Origin: Streptomyces griseoviridis
Lineage (GTDB): Bacteria; Actinomycetota; Actinomycetes; Streptomycetales; Streptomycetaceae
Direction of reading: 5' to 3'
Assembly (NCBI RefSeq): GCF_005222485.1
Contig: NZ_CP029078.1
Location: 682,001 to 746,000, forward strand
Length of the DNA: 64,000 nucleotides
The notes under the pieces are model-generated. The model was not told the DNA's origin and did not search any database. It saw only the letters and a program-made list of their open reading frames with translations. Position numbers and translations under genes: made by a program. Below are positions 47,701 to 55,739 of the stretch, in pieces; within the stretch, counting starts at the first letter, position 1; every line of letters starts with the position of its first letter.

Positions 47701-47714
47701 ACAAACCGTACGTT
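47701..47714. promoter_or_regulatory. probable butyrolactone receptor operator, copy 1
   Basis: ACAAACCGTACGTT matches the motif ACAAACCGNNNGTT that also occurs twice before the operon at 50021. It lies 63 bp upstream of the receptor start and 83 bp upstream of the synthase start. ACAAACCG is the left arm of autoregulatory elements bound by ArpA/ScbR-like receptors. Confidence 0.65.
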
Positions 47715-47797
47715 AGGTACTGTACCGGCGGACGACCGCACCCGGGCCCTCCCTGGTGTCGCACCTTTCGGGCAAGCGCAGACAGGAGCCGTGTGAC

Positions 47798-48799
47798 ATG
47801 TCAGTCGACATCAGCCTTCCATCCCCCTCCCCCGCTTCCGCTCCTCCCTCCACCGACCAGCGGTTACGCCCGCTGTCCTTCGACCGGACGGCGCCGCGCG
47901 GACTCGTGCACCGGCGGGCCGTCGGAGAAGTCTTGCTCACCGACTGGATACGCCTCGGGCAGCACCGTTTCCAGGTGGGAGCCCAGTGGCCGCGCGGGCA
48001 CGCCTTCTACGGCCCGATCGGTGAACTCTGGCACGACCCGCTGCTGGCCGCCGAGAGCGTCCGTCAGGCGTCGTCTCTGGTCAGCCACGCCTTCTACGAC
48101 CTGCCCTGCGACCATCCGACCCTGATGACGGAGCTGGACCTCGACGTCAGACCGGACGCGCTGCGGCTCGACGGCCGTCCCGCCGACGCGGTGCTCGGCA
48201 TCGACTGCACCGGTGTGACGGTCCAGGGCACCCGGCTCACCGGGATGACGATGAACGTCCAGATCACCCGGGGCGCCGTCCGGCTCGGCCGGGCCCGGAT
48301 GACGCTCAACTGCCTGCGCCCGTCGGTCTACCGGCGGCTGCGCGGCGCGCACGCCGAGGTGCCCGAGGCGCTGCCCGAGCAGCCCGCGCCGCTGCCTCCG
48401 CGCGAGGTGGGACGCGCCGTCGAGGCCGACGTGGTGCTCGGCCCGCCCGCCGCGAGCCTCGCGGAGCCCGGCGAGGGCGCCTGGCCGCTGCGGATCAACT
48501 GGTCCCACCCCACGCTCTTCGACCACCCCACCGACCATGTGCCCGGGATGCTGCTCCTTGAGGCCGCGCGGCAGGCGGCCCAGCGGCTTTCGGGGCCCGG
48601 TCCTGTCCTGGTCCGCGCGATGCAGAATCGATTCCTCCGCTATGTGGAACTGGACTCCCCCGTTCTGGTCAGGGCCCGCCCGGTGACCGCGGCCGACGGA
48701 GGCCGGCAGATACGCGTGACGGCCGAGCAGGACGGCAGCGTCGCCTACACCTGCGTCCTCGACACGCACCGCGCGCCGGCCGCCGGGAGCGGCGGGTGA
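47798..48799 (+). CDS. AfsA/ScbA-type gamma-butyrolactone synthase, with a TTA codon
   Basis: A 333-residue protein with two AfsA hot-dog repeats (about 40-160 and 215-320; the latter has DHVPGMLLLEAARQAAQR). AfsA enzymes condense a beta-ketoacyl-ACP with dihydroxyacetone phosphate to start butyrolactone synthesis. Leu23 is encoded by TTA (47864-47866), so synthesis may depend on the bldA tRNA. ATG at 47798 follows AGGAG. Its stop overlaps the epimerase start (GTGA). Dihydroxyacetone phosphate is also a product of the dhaKLM operon elsewhere in the window. Confidence 0.93.
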   Translation: MSVDISLPSPSPASAPPSTDQRLRPLSFDRTAPRGLVHRRAVGEVLLTDWIRLGQHRFQVGAQWPRGHAFYGPIGELWHDPLLAAESVRQASSLVSHAFYDLPCDHPTLMTELDLDVRPDALRLDGRPADAVLGIDCTGVTVQGTRLTGMTMNVQITRGAVRLGRARMTLNCLRPSVYRRLRGAHAEVPEALPEQPAPLPPREVGRAVEADVVLGPPAASLAEPGEGAWPLRINWSHPTLFDHPTDHVPGMLLLEAARQAAQRLSGPGPVLVRAMQNRFLRYVELDSPVLVRARPVTAADGGRQIRVTAEQDGSVAYTCVLDTHRAPAAGSGG

Positions 48800-49725
48800 A
48801 CCGCCCGCACGTCCTCGTCACCGGCGGGGCCGGGTTCGTCGGCGGCGCGGTCCTCCCGCTGCTGCGGGCGGCGGGCGTCCGGGTCCGGGTGCTCGCCCAC
48901 CGGCGGCCCACCGAGCGCGGGCCGGACGTGGAGGTCGTGGACGGCGACCTCACCGACCCGTCGAGCGTGCGCGGCCTCTGCCAGGGCGTGGACCGCGTCC
49001 TGCACCTCGCTTCCTACGTCGGCAAGGACGAGGAGCGGTGCCAGGCCGTGAACGTCGAGGGCACCCACCGGCTGGTCGCCGAGGCCCGCCGGGCGGGCGT
49101 GACCGGGTTCGTGCGGCTCGGCACGGCCGCGGTCTACGGCAACGGGCCCTTCGTGCGGACGGCCGAGGGCGCGGAGGAGCCTCGTCCCGTCTCCTCGACC
49201 AGCCGCAGCAGGCTGGCCGGGGAAGAGCCGGTGCTGGCGGCGGGCGGCGCGGTGCTGCGTCCGTACCTGGTCTACGGCGCGGGCGACCGGTGGGTGATGC
49301 CGGCCCTGGCGCGGATGCTGCGCGCCCTGCCCTCCGGGCTGCCCGAGCGGGGGTCGGCGCGGCTGTCGCTCACCGAGGTCGGCAGCCTCGCCGCGGCCCT
49401 CGTCGGGACGGCCGTGCACACGCCGCCGCGGCGGGCCGCCGGGGTCTTCCACGCCTGTCCCGAGCGGCCGGTGACCCTGCGCGAGCTGGTCGCGACCGCC
49501 CACCGGGAGCTGGGACTCCCGCTGGTGCGGGGCGACCAGCCGTTCGAGCGGGCCCGCGAGGAGCTGCTCGCCGCCGGGTGCGACCCCCATCTCCTCGACC
49601 TGTTCGGGGTCGACCACTGGTTCGACGGCACCCGGCTGCGCACGCTGGGCTCCCACCCGCCGCTGACCGGCCTCGCCGAGGGGCTCGCCGCGCACGCCGA
49701 CTGGTACCGCGCGCACCTCCCCTGA
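48796..49725 (+). CDS. NAD-dependent epimerase/dehydratase, butyrolactone pathway
   Basis: A 309-residue extended SDR. NAD motif VLVTGGAGFVGGAVLPLLRA, VDGDLTDPSSV, and an ExtSDR core; the catalytic YxxxK is replaced by TSRSRLAGE in the usual location, so the active site is atypical (S-R-x-x instead of Y-x-x-x-K). Such epimerases often follow afsA-type genes and may set the reduced side-chain or ring stereochemistry. GTG at 48796 overlaps the synthase stop. A strong terminator follows. Confidence 0.88.
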   Translation: MNRPHVLVTGGAGFVGGAVLPLLRAAGVRVRVLAHRRPTERGPDVEVVDGDLTDPSSVRGLCQGVDRVLHLASYVGKDEERCQAVNVEGTHRLVAEARRAGVTGFVRLGTAAVYGNGPFVRTAEGAEEPRPVSSTSRSRLAGEEPVLAAGGAVLRPYLVYGAGDRWVMPALARMLRALPSGLPERGSARLSLTEVGSLAAALVGTAVHTPPRRAAGVFHACPERPVTLRELVATAHRELGLPLVRGDQPFERAREELLAAGCDPHLLDLFGVDHWFDGTRLRTLGSHPPLTGLAEGLAAHADWYRAHLP

Positions 49726-49765
49726 CCCACCGGCACTCCCCCGCCCCGCGCCGCGGCCCCCGGGC

Positions 49766-49805
49766 CCCGCGGACCGGTGCCCGCCGATCGGCACCGGCCC
49801 GCGGG
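49766..49805 (+). terminator. strong bidirectional-type terminator after the butyrolactone unit
   Basis: CCCGCGG-A-CCGGTGCC (49766-49781) pairs with GGCACCGG-C-CCGCGGG (49790-49805): 15 paired bases with a single A/C mismatch and an 8-nt loop. It lies 40 bp after the epimerase stop and 130 bp before the operator motifs of the Dap operon, so it isolates the two transcription units. Confidence 0.7.
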
Positions 49806-49937
49806 ACGGCCGGCCCTTCGGTCCCGGCCTCGCGCTCCCCCGGCCTCCCGGTCCTCCGTGTTCCGCCCCTCCGTCATCTGGTCCGGACCGTGACGCGGGC
49901 CACAGGAAACGGTGGCGTGAGGACCCTTCCCCTGAAA

Positions 49938-49951
49938 CAAACCGACCGTTA
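49938..49951. promoter_or_regulatory. probable butyrolactone receptor operator, copy 2
   Basis: ACAAACCGACCGTT, 69 bp upstream of the SerA-like start codon. It shares ACAAACCGNNNGTT with copies 1 and 3. Confidence 0.65.
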
Positions 49952-49965
49952 CGCTTCCCTCATAA

Positions 49966-49979
49966 CAAACCGAATGTTC
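49966..49979. promoter_or_regulatory. probable butyrolactone receptor operator, copy 3
   Basis: ACAAACCGAATGTT, 28 bp after copy 2. Here the right side continues as CGGGTTTTT, which completes a near-perfect inverted repeat AAACCGAA/TTCGGGTTT, the closest of the three to a full autoregulatory element. It lies 41 bp before the first gene of the Dap operon, overlapping the likely promoter. Confidence 0.7.
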
Positions 49980-50020
49980 GGGTTTTTACCTGGCTTCGAC
50001 GCCTCTTCGAGGAGAGATCC

Positions 50021-50956
50021 GTGCCCACGCCGATCGTGATCGTGAGTGACGCACTGCCCGGCGACACCGTCGCCCCCCTGAAGGCCGCGTGCGACGTCCG
50101 TCAGATCGACGGCCGTGACCGCCAGGCCCTGCTCGCCGCGCTGCCCGAGGCGGACGCCCTGATCGTCCGCAGCGGCACCCGGGTAGACGCCGAGGTGCTC
50201 GAACGCGCCACCCGGCTGCGGGTCGTGGCCCGCGCGGGCGTCGGCCTCGACAACGTGGACACCGCCACCGCGCGGGCCCTCGGCGTCACCGTGGTCAACG
50301 CCCCCGACGCCAACTCCGTGAGCGTCGCCGAACTGACCGTGAGCCTCGTCGTCGCCTCGGTGCGCCACCTTCAGGAGGCGGGCCGCTCCCTCCGGGCGGG
50401 CGAGTGGCGCCGCTCCGACTTCGCCGGGACCGAGCTGTCGGGACGCACCGCGGGCATCGTCGGCTTCGGCCGCGTCGGCCGGGAGGTCGCCCGCCGCCTG
50501 GCCGCCTTCGACATGCGGATCCTCGTGCACGACCCGTACGCGGACACCCTCGCCGACGACGTCCACGCCACCGGCCTCGACGAACTGCTCGCCGCCGCCG
50601 ACGTGGTGACGCTCCATCTGCCGAGGACCCCCACCACCACCGGCCTCATCGGCGCCCGCGAACTGCGGCTCATGAAACCCACCGCGCACCTGGTCAACAC
50701 CGCGCGCGGCGGCATCGTCGACGAGAGCGCCCTGTACCGGGCGCTGTGCGCGGGCACCCTGGCCGGCGCGGCGCTCGACGTCTTCGCCACCGAACCGCCG
50801 GGCGCCTCACCGCTGTTGGACCTCCCCAACGTGGTCGCCGTCCCGCACCTGGGCGCCTCCACCGCCGAGGCGCAGCTGCGGGCCGGGCACGAGGCCGTCC
50901 GCAAGGTCCTCGCCGAGCTGGCCCCGCTGCTGGCCCCCGCGCCCACCACCGTCTGA
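50021..50956 (+). CDS. SerA-like D-3-phosphoglycerate (2-hydroxyacid) dehydrogenase, first gene of the Dap operon
   Basis: A 311-residue D-2-hydroxyacid dehydrogenase. NAD motif GIVGFGRVGREVARRL, catalytic Arg in LVNTARGGIVDE, and catalytic His in VAVPHLGAS are intact. It lacks the C-terminal ACT regulatory domain of housekeeping SerA, which would free it from serine feedback. It probably supplies 3-phosphohydroxypyruvate and hence O-phosphoserine, the substrate of the SbnA-like enzyme in the same operon. GAGGAGAG precedes GTG at 50021. Confidence 0.9.
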   Translation: MPTPIVIVSDALPGDTVAPLKAACDVRQIDGRDRQALLAALPEADALIVRSGTRVDAEVLERATRLRVVARAGVGLDNVDTATARALGVTVVNAPDANSVSVAELTVSLVVASVRHLQEAGRSLRAGEWRRSDFAGTELSGRTAGIVGFGRVGREVARRLAAFDMRILVHDPYADTLADDVHATGLDELLAAADVVTLHLPRTPTTTGLIGARELRLMKPTAHLVNTARGGIVDESALYRALCAGTLAGAALDVFATEPPGASPLLDLPNVVAVPHLGASTAEAQLRAGHEAVRKVLAELAPLLAPAPTTV

Positions 50957-50985
50957 GCTCCCGCACCCGCACGCAGGAGACCACC

Positions 50986-52395
50986 ATGTCTGCACGCCCC
51001 ACAGCCGCCCCCGGGCGCTCGCTGATGGCCCGAGCCCGCGACGACCTCGCCGCCCTGGTCGGGCTGCGCACCGTCGCCGGCGTATCGCCCCCCGAACAGT
51101 TCCACCGCGCGGCCCGGCTGATCGCCGACCTGCTCGTGGACGCGGGCCTGCCGGAGATCCGGCTGCTGCCCGCCGACGACGGCACCGAGACCGTGTACGC
51201 CCGCAGGCCGGGACCGCCCGGCGCACCCCGCGTGGTGCTCTACGCCCACTACGACGTCGTCTCCGCGCAGGACGAGACGGCCTGGCGGAGCCCGCCGTTC
51301 GAACTGACCGAGCGGGACGGCCGCTGGTACGGACGCGGCAGCGCGGACTGCAAGGGCAATGTCGTCGCCCACCTCACGGCGCTGCGCTCCCTCCAGGACG
51401 CCCTGCCCGACGAACCCTGGCCCGAGCTCGACCTCGTGGTCCTCGTGGACGGCTGCGAGGAGCCGGGCGACGCCGCCCTCGAGAAGCTCCTTCGGGCCCG
51501 CCCCGACCTGCTCGCGCCGGACGTCGTGGTCGTCGCGGACACCGGCAACCTCGCGCCGGGCGTCCCGACCCTCACCACCTCGCTGCGCGGCATGGCCGTC
51601 GTGGAGATCACCGTCTCCACGCTCGCCAGGACCCTGCACTCGGGCCAGTTCGGCGGGCCCGCGCCGGACGCGCTGACCGCCCTGATCCGGCTGCTCGCCA
51701 CCCTGCACGACGCCGACGGGACCCCGTGCGTGCCCGGCCTCGGCTCCGCGAGCGGCCCGGGACCGGGCCGCGCCGGGTACTCCGAGGCGGAGTTCCGCGC
51801 CGACGCCGGGGTCCTGGACGGCGTGCGGCTCATCGGGTCGGGAACGGTCGCCGAGCGGCTGTGGGACCGGCCCGCCGTGACCGTGCTCGCCGTGCGGTCG
51901 CCGTCCCTCGACGACGCCGTGCCCGCCCTGCTGCCCTCGGCGAAGGCCCTGGTCAGTGTCCGTACCCCGCCGGGCACCGAGGTGGCCCGGGTGCACGAGG
52001 CGCTCGCCGGTCATCTGCGCGAGCACGTCCCGTGGGGCGCCCGGCTCGACATCAGGCGCGTCACCAGCGGTCCCGCGTTCCGCGCGGACACCGGCGGCCC
52101 TGCGCACACCGTGATGCGCGAGGCGCTGTCGGACGCCTTCGGGGTGCCGGCCCGCGAGGTGGGCGCGGGCGGCTCGATCGCCGTCTGCTCCGCCTTCAGG
52201 TCGCTCTACCCGGACGCCGAGATCGTCCTGTGCGGGGTCGAGGACCCGCCGTCGAACATCCATGGCACCGACGAGAGCGTCAGCCCCGGGGAGATCGCCG
52301 CCCTGGCCCGTGCCGAGGCTCTCTTCCTGCGCCGCCTGGCCGCCGCCCGCACGGGCCGGCGCGCCGCCCCGACCGGACCGCGGGAGGACCGATGA
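50986..52395 (+). CDS. M20 family metallo-dipeptidase
   Basis: A 469-residue M20 (carnosinase-like) di-zinc peptidase. Metal ligands and catalytic residues are visible: H88 in YAHYDVV, D121 in GSADCKG, the Glu pair E158/E159 in GCEEPG, an Asp in VADTGN and the late His in SNIHGTDES. In a peptide cluster it may hydrolyse a dipeptide intermediate, remove a leader residue, or detoxify the product inside the producer. ATG at 50986 follows CAGGAGA; its stop overlaps the next start (ATGA). Confidence 0.93.
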   Translation: MSARPTAAPGRSLMARARDDLAALVGLRTVAGVSPPEQFHRAARLIADLLVDAGLPEIRLLPADDGTETVYARRPGPPGAPRVVLYAHYDVVSAQDETAWRSPPFELTERDGRWYGRGSADCKGNVVAHLTALRSLQDALPDEPWPELDLVVLVDGCEEPGDAALEKLLRARPDLLAPDVVVVADTGNLAPGVPTLTTSLRGMAVVEITVSTLARTLHSGQFGGPAPDALTALIRLLATLHDADGTPCVPGLGSASGPGPGRAGYSEAEFRADAGVLDGVRLIGSGTVAERLWDRPAVTVLAVRSPSLDDAVPALLPSAKALVSVRTPPGTEVARVHEALAGHLREHVPWGARLDIRRVTSGPAFRADTGGPAHTVMREALSDAFGVPAREVGAGGSIAVCSAFRSLYPDAEIVLCGVEDPPSNIHGTDESVSPGEIAALARAEALFLRRLAAARTGRRAAPTGPREDR

Positions 52396-53372
52396 TCTAC
52401 CAGCGCGCCTGCGACATCGTCACCGACGACGTATTCCTCGAACTGGACCGGATCCTGCCCGACAGCCGTCTCTTCCTGAAGCTGGAGGGGATGAACCCGG
52501 CCGGTTCGGTGAAGCTCAAGTCCGCGCTCGGCATGGTGGAGGACGCCGAACGCAAGGGCAGGCTCTGGCCCGGTGGCCGGATCGTGGAGTCGTCCTCCGG
52601 GAGCCTCGGCATCGCCCTGTCCGTGATCGCCGCCGCCCGCGGCTACCACTTCACCTGCGTGACCGACCCGAACGTCTCCCCGCAGAGCCTCGCCCTCATC
52701 CGGGCCCTCGGCGGCGAGGTCGTCGAGGTCACCCGGCGCGACCACAACGGCGGCTACCTGGGCACCAGGATCGCCCTCATCCGGGAGATGACCGCGGCCG
52801 ACCCCGGCCTGGTCTGGCTCAACCAGTACGCCAACCCGGCCAACGCGCAGGCCCACGCGCAGCGGACCGCCACCTCGATCCTCAAGAACATCGGCCACGT
52901 CGACGTGCTGCTGGTCGGCGCGGGCACCACCGGCACCCTCATGGGCTGCACCCGGCACTTCCGGGCGTTCTCGCCGTGGACGCGGATCATCGCCGTCGAC
53001 ACCGCGGGCTCGGTGACCTTCGGCGGCCCGCCAGGACCCCGGTACATCCCCGGCCTCGGCACCAGCCGCCGCCCCGAACTGTGCAGGCCCGACCGGGTCG
53101 ACGAGATCGTCCTGGTCGACGAGAGCGACGCGGTCCGGATGTGCCGCAGGCTCGCCCGCGACCACGGGCTGCCGGCCGGCGGGTCCACCGGGTCCGTGCT
53201 CGCGGCCCTCGAGTCGGTCGCCGACCGCGTCCCGCCCGGCTCGCGCGTCGTGGCGCTCTCCCCCGACATGGGCGACCGCTACGTCAAGACGATCTACGAC
53301 GACCTGTGGGTCGCCGACACCTTCGGCGCCGACGTCCTCGACGACGCGGACGCGCGCCCCGTCGCCGTGTGA
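52392..53372 (+). CDS. SbnA-like N-(2-amino-2-carboxyethyl)-L-glutamate synthase (PLP)
   Basis: A 326-residue PLP enzyme of the cysteine synthase fold. PLP lysine K41 is in NPAGSVKLKSALGM, followed by the SSSGSLGIAL substrate loop and the phosphate cup GAGTTGTLMG. The SVK..GMVEDAE spacing and the C-terminal PAGGSTGSVLAAL are those of SbnA, which joins O-phosphoserine and glutamate to N-(2-amino-2-carboxyethyl)-glutamate. Together with the next gene it makes L-2,3-diaminopropionate. ATG at 52392 overlaps the M20 stop. Confidence 0.93.
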   Translation: MIYQRACDIVTDDVFLELDRILPDSRLFLKLEGMNPAGSVKLKSALGMVEDAERKGRLWPGGRIVESSSGSLGIALSVIAAARGYHFTCVTDPNVSPQSLALIRALGGEVVEVTRRDHNGGYLGTRIALIREMTAADPGLVWLNQYANPANAQAHAQRTATSILKNIGHVDVLLVGAGTTGTLMGCTRHFRAFSPWTRIIAVDTAGSVTFGGPPGPRYIPGLGTSRRPELCRPDRVDEIVLVDESDAVRMCRRLARDHGLPAGGSTGSVLAALESVADRVPPGSRVVALSPDMGDRYVKTIYDDLWVADTFGADVLDDADARPVAV

Positions 53373-53428
53373 CCGCCCGCGGCCCACCCGCACCGACGCG
53401 ACCCCCGCACCAGCAGAGAGGCACCCGC

Positions 53429-54436
53429 ATGTTCGACTTCCACGTGGTGGGCGGAACCGCCCTGCGCACCCTCATCGACGTCTCGCGCCCCGACATCGTC
53501 GAGACGGTCCGCGCCGCCTACCTCACCCACGACGCCGGCGACTCGGTGAACCCCAACAGCTACTTCCTGCGCTTCCCTGAGAAGCCCGAGGCCCGCATCA
53601 TCGCGCTCCCCGCCCACCTCGGCGGCGACCACCGCGTCTCCGGCATCAAGTGGATCGCCAGCTACCCCCGCAACATCGAGCGCAACATCCCGCGCGCCTC
53701 CGCCACCCTGCTCCTCAACGACCACGGGACGGGCTACCCGTTCGCCTGCCTCGAGGCGTCCCAGATCAGTGCCGCCCGCACCGCCGCCTCCGCCGTCCTC
53801 GGCGCCCAGGAACTCACCGGCGGCCGGAGCGCGCGGCGGGTCTGCCTGGTCGGCGCCGGGGTCATCGCCCGCAACATCGCCGAGTTCCTCGCCGCCCAGG
53901 CGTGGTCGGTCGAGCAGTTCGTCGTCCACGACCGGGAGCCCGGCTACGCCGACGCCCTCGTCCGGCGCGTCGCCGACCTCGGCTACCGCGCCGAACGGGA
54001 GGACTCCTTCGAACGGGCCGCGGCCGACGCCGACCTGGTGATCTTCGCGACCACCGCGCCCCGGCCCTGGGTCACCAGGCCCGACACCTTCGCCCCGGGA
54101 CAGACCGTCCTCAACGTCTCGCTGCGCGACCTCGGCCCCGAACTGGTGGCGGGCGCGCAGAACATCCTCGACGACGTCGACCACTGCCTGACCGCCGACA
54201 CCTCGCCGCACCTCGCCGAACAGCTCCTGGGACACCGGGACTTCATCGACGGCACGCTCGCCCAGATGATCCGCGGCCGGATCGCGCCGGCCACCGACAA
54301 ACCCCGGATCTTCTCCCCGTTCGGGCTCGGCGTCCTGGACCTCGCGGTGGGCGAGAGCCTCTACCGGCAGGCCGTGGAGAAGGGCCTCGCGACGGAGGTG
54401 CCCGGCTTCTTCGGTGAGACCACCCGCTGGAGCTGA
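53429..54436 (+). CDS. SbnB-like N-[(2S)-2-amino-2-carboxyethyl]-L-glutamate dehydrogenase
   Basis: A 335-residue ornithine-cyclodeaminase-family dehydrogenase. Substrate region YFLRFPEKPEARIIALPAHL, VSGIKWIASYPRNIERNIPR, and NAD motif VCLVGAGVIARNIAEFLAAQ; the FPEKP and SYPRN patterns belong to SbnB rather than ornithine cyclodeaminase. It oxidatively cleaves the SbnA product to L-2,3-diaminopropionate and 2-oxoglutarate. The 2-oxoglutarate could feed the 2OG oxygenase downstream. AGAGAGG precedes ATG at 53429. Confidence 0.93.
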   Translation: MFDFHVVGGTALRTLIDVSRPDIVETVRAAYLTHDAGDSVNPNSYFLRFPEKPEARIIALPAHLGGDHRVSGIKWIASYPRNIERNIPRASATLLLNDHGTGYPFACLEASQISAARTAASAVLGAQELTGGRSARRVCLVGAGVIARNIAEFLAAQAWSVEQFVVHDREPGYADALVRRVADLGYRAEREDSFERAAADADLVIFATTAPRPWVTRPDTFAPGQTVLNVSLRDLGPELVAGAQNILDDVDHCLTADTSPHLAEQLLGHRDFIDGTLAQMIRGRIAPATDKPRIFSPFGLGVLDLAVGESLYRQAVEKGLATEVPGFFGETTRWS

Positions 54437-54470
54437 CCCGCCCGCCGCACCCGACGAGAAAGGCACCCGC

Positions 54471-55736
54471 ATGCCGCACCCCACCGCCACCGCCGCGCGG
54501 ACCGGCTCCCCCGCCCGCGCCGCCGAGCTGGCCGCGCTCGCGGCCGGCCACGCCCAGCGCTTCCCGTGGTACCGCGAACTGCTGCTGCGCCGAGGCGCGC
54601 TCGGCTCGGGGGACCTCTCCGACCTGCCGCCGGTCTCCACCGGCCTGCTCGGCGCCCACTACTACACCGCGGACCACCCGCACCTGCCGGACGCCTCCGC
54701 GTACCACACCTCGGGTACCTCCGGCGGGCTCCGCAAGCGCATCCTCTACTCGCCCGCCGACGACGACGCGTATGTCGCCCAACGCCGCTGGCTGTTCGGG
54801 GAGTTCACCGCGTCCGTGCCGGCCGGCTCGGTCGCCGTCGCCGACCTCGGCACCGGCCACGCGGCGGCCTCGGCGCACCGGGTCTTCGAGGAACTCGGCT
54901 TCCAGGCCCACGACATCGACTTCACCCGGCCGGTGGACGAGCACGTCGAGAGGCTCAACTCGCTGCGTCCCGACGTGTTCTTCACCATGCCGATGATCCT
55001 CGACCGGCTGTTCCAGGCAGGTCCTGAGCTGGACATCAGCCCGCGGAAGGTGATGGTGGTGGGCGATGTCGCGCCGCCCGCCTGGCGGGCCAACGTCGCG
55101 AAGCGCTTCGCCCTCGAACCCGCCGACGTCCTCGACGTGTTCGGCTCGATCGAGATCGGCGCCATCGCCCACTCCTGCGCGCAGACCGGCCTCTACCACT
55201 TCCACGACCACATCGTCCCCGAGGTGATCGACCCCGAGGAGCTGGCCTCGGCGAGCGAGCACGACCGGGTGCCGTCCCGGCAGGAGGGCAGCGGGGCACT
55301 GCTGCTCACCTCCTTCACCCGCGGCTACTTCCCGGCCGTCCGCTATGTGACGGGCGACGCCGTCACCGGGCTGCGCCGCATCGTCCACGAGGGCCGCGAG
55401 GTCTTCGCGTTCGAACGCGTCGACGGCCGCCTCGGCGGCGACTTCAAGCACGGCGAGCGGATCAGCAACCACGATCTGACGCAGATCATGGCCGAGGTCT
55501 TCCCCGGCTCGCCCTTCGAGGCGTCCGACGACGACGGCCTCGTCGTGCGGGTGGTCGCGGACACCGTCACCGACGCGCAGCTCGCCGCCGTCCGGGCAGG
55601 GCTCGACCGGCAGGCCCCTGACGTCGCCCAGATGATCGCGTCGGGGCTGGTCGGAGCGGTCCGGGTGACCGCCGTCGGGCCCGACGGGCTGCGCTCGGGG
55701 CACGCCAAGCGCCGACTCGACCTCAAGGAGGGCTGA
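54471..55736 (+). CDS. adenylate-forming ligase (PaaK/ANL-like), possibly DdaG-like
   Basis: A 421-residue ANL-superfamily enzyme, shorter than typical CoA ligases. The ATP loop AYHTSGTSGGLRKRI (about 78-92), the A5-like VFGSIEIGAIAHSC, the GDAVTGL motif and a short C-terminal domain with RLGGDFKHGERIS and GHAKRRLDLKEG are present. It would activate a carboxylic acid as acyl-AMP and transfer it to an amine or CoA. In the dapdiamide pathway DdaG, an ANL enzyme, attaches fumarate to Dap; by context this protein may cap the Dap amine. The acid cannot be read from the sequence. Confidence 0.88.
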   Translation: MPHPTATAARTGSPARAAELAALAAGHAQRFPWYRELLLRRGALGSGDLSDLPPVSTGLLGAHYYTADHPHLPDASAYHTSGTSGGLRKRILYSPADDDAYVAQRRWLFGEFTASVPAGSVAVADLGTGHAAASAHRVFEELGFQAHDIDFTRPVDEHVERLNSLRPDVFFTMPMILDRLFQAGPELDISPRKVMVVGDVAPPAWRANVAKRFALEPADVLDVFGSIEIGAIAHSCAQTGLYHFHDHIVPEVIDPEELASASEHDRVPSRQEGSGALLLTSFTRGYFPAVRYVTGDAVTGLRRIVHEGREVFAFERVDGRLGGDFKHGERISNHDLTQIMAEVFPGSPFEASDDDGLVVRVVADTVTDAQLAAVRAGLDRQAPDVAQMIASGLVGAVRVTAVGPDGLRSGHAKRRLDLKEG

Positions 55737-55739
55737 CCG

